Origin: Carnegiea gigantea
Lineage: Eukaryota; Streptophyta; Magnoliopsida; Caryophyllales; Cactaceae
DNA: 64,000 nt
Assembly: GCA_029747015.1 (NCBI GenBank)
Contig: JAKOGI010000002.1
Span: 1,954,001 to 2,018,000, forward strand
Reading direction: 5' to 3'
The position numbers and the translations under genes were made by a program. The notes under the pieces were generated by a model that saw only the letters and a program-made list of their open reading frames with translations, was not told the origin of the DNA and did not search any database. Positions 60,183 through 64,000 of the stretch are shown here, piece after piece (the stretch's first letter is position 1; every line of letters starts with the position of its first letter).

Positions 60183-62244
60183 CCATTTTGAAGATGATAT
60201 ATACCCACCTGAGCCACTCAATCCTGAAATATCTGTCAACTTTTCTATTTTGATGAATGTTGCCTGGATTAACTAAGAGTTCACTATTTCTTGAACATTC
60301 ATCATTAAGGATATTCCACTAGGATTAACGAGGTGTTCGTCATTTCTACCGTGCAAGCCCTGCTCTCAATCTCTTGTGTCATTGCGTCTATAAGTTGAAG
60401 TCCAATTAATTCCTCTTTCAAGTATGAGCCTAAAATGGGTCGGTTAGCCTCCAATTCAGGGAATATTCAATTCGGTGGTAAAGCTTTTTAGACTGGCTCA
60501 ACTCAACTTCGTAAGAAATTAGCATGACTGTATTTTTGTCTTGCTTTGTTAAATCTTGTTGTAATGACTAACTCATTGAGGGCTGAACTTTGAATGTTGA
60601 TGCAGTTTGATCTGAGAACTAAAGCTTCTACCGAACTTTTCACATGCCATTCAACTCCTGAGCGGAGGAGCCACATCAATGTGCCTGTTGTGCAGCTGAA
60701 TGCTATTGCAATTGATCCAAGGAATCCTAATCTGTTTGCGGTTGGAGGATCTGATGAGTATGCCCGACTTTATGATATCCGAAGGTATAAGTGGGATGGA
60801 TCAACTGATTTTGGTCAACCTATAAACTACTATTCCCCTGATCACTTGGTTGCGAACAAGATAGTCGGTATAACGGGGATAGCATTCTCTGACCAAAGCG
60901 AGCTTCTTGTATCCTATAATAACGAGCATATCTATCTTTTTATGAAAGATATGGGATGGGGACCCAATCCTGCTCCATCTACTCCTGTGTCAACATGCAG
61001 CGACGCTGATGAACCAGAATGTAATGATTCATTGGAAACGTCCAAGTCTGTCATGGAGACAGACAAAAAGAATGACCCTCTAGTTTTCAAGGGCCATCAG
61101 AACTGTGATACAGTGAAAGGTGTGGGTTTCTTTGGTCCAAAATGCGAATATGTGGTGAGTGGATCTGATTGTGGCCGTATATTCATTTGGAGAAAGAGGG
61201 ATGGGGAACTTATTCGCGTCATGGAAGCTGATAAGCATGTGGTCAACTGCATTGAGTCTCATCCACATGCCACAGTTCTTGCCAGTAGTGGCATTGAGAA
61301 TGATATCAAGATATGGACCCCAAAGTCCGAGAAGAGGGTTACTCTGCCTGCCAACCTAAATGAGGTATTTGAATTTCCCTTTTCAAGAATACTTGAATAT
61401 GTGCTTTTATATCCTTGGTTCTTGTTGCTTGTGTTTTCTAGCCAAGGATATTCCACATTTTGTTTTGGGCTTCCATTTTATAAAAACTTCCGTTTCAAAA
61501 TATAATCATGTTTTTTGTGTACACCATTATTTTTTGTGTACACTGTTGCTGCTGCTGCTGCTACTGCTAGTACTACTACGGCACTAGTACTGCTACTATT
61601 AAGAAGATGATGATAATGCTGATGATTATTATGTTTTTGTTATTTTGTGTTAACTGTTTTACGTCTGCAACTTGAAAATACAGGTTCACTACAGGAGCAT
61701 TTTTCAGTTTTTCTATGTTTGTGCTTCTGTGCCTCTGATGTCCATTCGCTAGGAAATAGCAGTAGTTAATTGTCATGTTTCTGAGCCCAATCGTTTCCTG
61801 TGTGCTTTTATCTTTTATTGGGAGTCCCCTTTCAACCCCCTTGTCTCTGCTTTTGGTTCTTCGTCTCTTCTTGTGTTGCTGTGGCCCAAATCGCTGTCAT
61901 TTCTTAACCTTACGGGCAACGGGCCAATAATGTTAAGAGAGATGGACATCAGAGGAAGTTCTAACTCCTCTGCATTGCTTTCATTGAGAAGGTTCGGATA
62001 AGGGATCGTTCTATTTTCTATGGCTTTTATGATACCGATGAGGATAACAATTCATCATCTTATGATGATTATGAGGATGACTACGATGATGATGAAGGCG
62101 ATGATATGGAGGATGATGATTTTTGCAACTATTACTCTGATGATGAAGATGATCTCAGTGAGGGTGGCGATGATGATGATGACCATGAGAGTGATACTGA
62201 TGATGCTGGGGATGATAGTGGAGCCGAAAATAATAGGATTATTA

Positions 62245-62276
<32 letters not shown>

Positions 62277-62542
62277 GACAATGATACTAATGATGATAAT
62301 TTTTCATCCATGTCCAGTTGAGGCCGAGGCAAAGGGGCTGGATGTATCAGGTGACTTCACCTCAGGAGCTGTTGTTGCAATTATTTTCATTGGAAAATCA
62401 CGGATCAAGCCCAGAGCACGATGGGGAATATTCGGGTTCCAGACAGGACTTCCTAGAGCTGATACTGTCATTCAGCAGGCACAATGGCAGCTCGTCTGAC
62501 AATGGTGGAGATGACATTGGCCCTGAGGACTATTACAATTGA
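56511..62542 (+). CDS. DCAF8: DCAF8-like WD40 substrate receptor (DDB1-CUL4 ligase)
   Basis: A WD40 protein of the DCAF8 family, expected to present substrates to the CUL4-DDB1 E3 ubiquitin ligase. Coding exons are 56511-56624, 58970-59221, 59603-59746, 60606-61364 and 62318-62542. All junctions are GT-AG and phase 0, giving about 497 residues. Landmarks are VDVWQREVGLLSSRNFAHRL at the N-terminus, HRGCVNTVSFNGSGDILVSG with WDWEFG (WD repeat 1), FYTCGEDGLVQHFDLRT, and the DWD-type YDIRR. ECVVSGSDCGRIF-like VVSGSDCGRIFIW and SSGIENDIKIW follow. The C-terminus is RPRQRGWMYQVTSPQELLLQ then FLELILSF. Exon 1 is only 38 codons. An aspartate-rich frame at 61989-62321 may be an extra exon; it ends one base out of frame with the last exon. 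Confidence 0.88.
56641..56657 (+). promoter_or_regulatory. Telo-box-like AACCCTAACCCT motif
   Basis: CCCTAACCCTAACCCTC lies 17 bp after the first exon of the DCAF8-like gene. Telo-boxes near the transcription start of plant housekeeping genes bind TRB/Pur-alpha proteins. The role here is inference. Confidence 0.45.
58850..59000 (+). repeat. 76-bp tandem duplication across the exon 2 acceptor
   Basis: GGCAGATTAG..TATACTA..CTCTATTTCAG/GACCTTGTCCT occurs twice, with acceptors after 58893 and after 58969. The downstream one opens the true exon. The upstream copy would enter an in-frame TAG within about 13 codons. Confidence 0.85.
60148..60180 (+). repeat. (GT)n microsatellite
   Basis: A simple TG dinucleotide run lies in intron 3 of the DCAF8-like gene. 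Confidence 0.9.
61989..62321 (+). other. Aspartate-rich putative exon of the DCAF8-like gene
   Basis: After an acceptor TTCATTGAG the frame reads KVRIRDRSIFYGFYDTDEDN and then a long D/E-rich tract to NFSSMSS and a TGA at 62319-62321. The frame is phase-compatible with exon 4, so it could be spliced on. It is one base out of phase with the C-terminal exon (62318 onward). It is either an alternative last exon, intron sequence, or a coding segment with a 1-nt deletion. Confidence 0.5.
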
Positions 62543-63103
62543 TATGACACTCGTTACGGGTGGAGGAGTTGTCATTGTTCATCCATCCACCGGAGACATG
62601 GGCGTTTAACTGTATATATTTGCATGGGGAATAATCACCATCTGTAGTGTTACCCTCTAACTTGAACACTTCAGATGTCCTGCATTCTGTCCTTTGTTTG
62701 TATATAAACTGCATATTACCTATCTTAGATATATTTGGTGCTTGTTTTTACTCCAGTTTCGTTATCCAGGGATAGCCTGTTATGGTATCTATTAATGTAA
62801 GAATTTGTTTTAAGGGAGAGGCTCTCTTATTATCCATATCCGTAGGATCTAGGATGGCTGTACAATCGTCCCAGCCCTCATGAGTCATGATGGCCCAACT
62901 ACCTCCCAGACTTTGCCATGCTCCTCATTTGCCCCGCCATATCAGCCAACGTTTGGTATGACCCTAATGAAGTCCTGGTTTGTCATGTCTTATTCTCCCT
63001 CCATCTGCACCACCAACTCTGGTTTCAGAGCTGGCGGTTCTACTCACTGTCATGGCCATTGCTGTCCAGAAGGGGTTGGGGAAAGGGAGGGAAGCTAATC
63101 AGT
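62543..63103 (+). other. 3' region of the DCAF8-like gene and spacer
   Basis: It holds the probable 3' UTR with TGTATATAAACTGC near 62700. No further gene was seen. The frames at 62880-63098 have no family likeness. Confidence 0.45.
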
Positions 63104-63104
63104 G

Positions 63105-63139
<35 letters not shown>

Positions 63140-63162
63140 ATTATATTATATGTGTGTGTGTG

Positions 63163-63201
<39 letters not shown>

Positions 63202-63268
63202 TATACACACCACACACACACACACACACACACACCACACACACACAACACACATATATATATATATA

Positions 63269-63307
<39 letters not shown>

Positions 63308-63311
63308 ACAT

Positions 63312-63352
<41 letters not shown>
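63104..63352. repeat. Compound (TA)n-(TG)n-(CA)n-(TA)n microsatellite
   Basis: TATATA and TGTGTG blocks on the left are mirrored by ACACAC and TATATA blocks on the right, so the 250-bp tract can fold into a large imperfect hairpin. Frames through it are Tyr/Ile or His/Thr repeats and are not genes. Confidence 0.92.
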
Positions 63353-63353
<1 letters not shown>

Positions 63354-64000
63354 TCGTTCATAATCCTGAAAAAGGCCATAATACTATAGTTTCAGGAATT
63401 TATGTTCCAGCGCAATCTAGAGAGAAAGCTAAGTTCTGGGAACATCTCATCCATCTTAATGCGGTGTTTGATGTACCCTGGTGCTTAATGGGAGACTTCA
63501 ATGAATTAGGCAGTCCTGACGAAAAAAAAGAGGGGCAATCACTCCCCATAAGCAAATTTCAAAGACTTAATAGCTTCATTTCAGAGATAGATGCGGAAAC
63601 TATCCAAGTCAAAGGTAGCATATTCACCTGGAAAAAGAAAATACACACGCATCTAGTATACGAAAGACTTGATAGAACTATAGCCAGAAAGGATTGGTTA
63701 ACCATGTATCCAAACACATTAGAGGAACATGGAAGCTTCACATGTTTAGACCATCGACCTATCATTGTAACTTCCGATCTTGTGATTCACAGGCACAAAG
63801 CATTTTCCTTTCGTTTTCAGAACTTCTGGTGCAAGTATCACCAAGTTTATACTATTATAGCGAAAGCATGGAGATCAAATGTGTGAGGAACATATATGTT
63901 CAATATGGCGAAAAAGCTCAAAGTTGTTAAATATGAAGTTAAAACGTGGTCGAAAAACTACTTCGGCAACTTTCACGAGAAATTAAACAAGAATACGCAA
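63354..64000 (+). pseudogene. LINE endonuclease-domain fragment (runs off the window)
   Basis: The plus frame reads VSGIYVPAQSREKAKFWEHL, WCLMGDFNEL, FTWKKK, YERLDRTIARKDW, LDHRPIIV and FRFQNFWCKYHQ. These are the APE-type endonuclease motifs of plant L1-like LINEs: GDFN for metal binding and a (S)DH.PI motif with Ser changed to Leu. A single TGA (63884-63886) interrupts; the same frame continues to the window end. The upstream part is replaced by the microsatellite. Confidence 0.85.

Noticed and set aside
62132..62332. Serine-rich minus-strand frame
   Set aside because: It is the antisense shadow of the aspartate-rich segment (GAT repeats).
63040..63389. Tyr/Ile- and His/Thr-repeat frames on both strands
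   Set aside because: They are translations of the TA/TG/CA microsatellite with no gene context.
62918..63886. 322-codon open frame starting in the DCAF8 3' spacer
   Set aside because: Its first half is spacer and dinucleotide repeat translated by chance; only the part after about 63354 is LINE-derived.

Overview
This is a plant nuclear genome window, most likely from a dicot. The evidence is GT-AG split genes, a MINIYO (IYO/RPAP1) gene, a DCAF8-type WD40 gene, plant type II O-methyltransferases, and plant CACTA, MULE, hAT, PIF/Harbinger, Copia, SINE and LINE elements. The species cannot be named from the sequence; an early-diverging eudicot is only an impression.

Layout. 0-2.3 kb: transposon relics (a PIF/Harbinger transposase end broken by a hAT MITE). 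2.3-37.6 kb: a tandem array of four class II S-adenosylmethionine O-methyltransferase (OMT) genes, all on the minus strand, each with two exons of 258 and about 99 codons. OMT1 (3417-4852) and OMT4 (35141-36584) read as intact 357-residue enzymes. OMT2 (9960-15834) is dead: a 4459-bp CACTA transposon sits in codon 10, and there is a nonsense codon and a 17-bp deletion. OMT3 (28816-30304) is dead: two nonsense codons and loss of the catalytic histidine. Array flanks hold ghost fragments of further units, including copies of the 3' end of the neighbouring IYO gene, so the array seems to have grown from the IYO-proximal side.

Between OMT2 and OMT3 lies a decayed MuDR-like transposase (minus strand) split by a 4844-bp Copia-type LTR element that keeps only decayed gag. 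A GRF zinc-finger relic lies convergent to the MULE. 30-35 kb is rich in MITEs and a tRNA-derived SINE.

37.6-50.5 kb: the complete 10-exon IYO gene (minus strand, 1667 residues predicted), whose exon phases all agree. 50.5-56.5 kb: AT-rich intergenic DNA with an RRM-like relic. 56.5-62.5 kb: a DCAF8-like CUL4-DDB1 substrate receptor gene (plus strand) with an aspartate-rich segment of uncertain splicing status before its last exon. 63.1-64 kb: a compound TA/TG/CA microsatellite abutting a LINE endonuclease fragment that runs off the window.

The two conserved genes (IYO, RNA polymerase II elongation and differentiation; DCAF8, protein turnover) are housekeeping-type neighbours. The OMT array is the fast-evolving part. 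The best candidate for something new is the Pack-CACTA-like element inside OMT2, which carries an exon-sized fragment of a type-A cytokinin response regulator.
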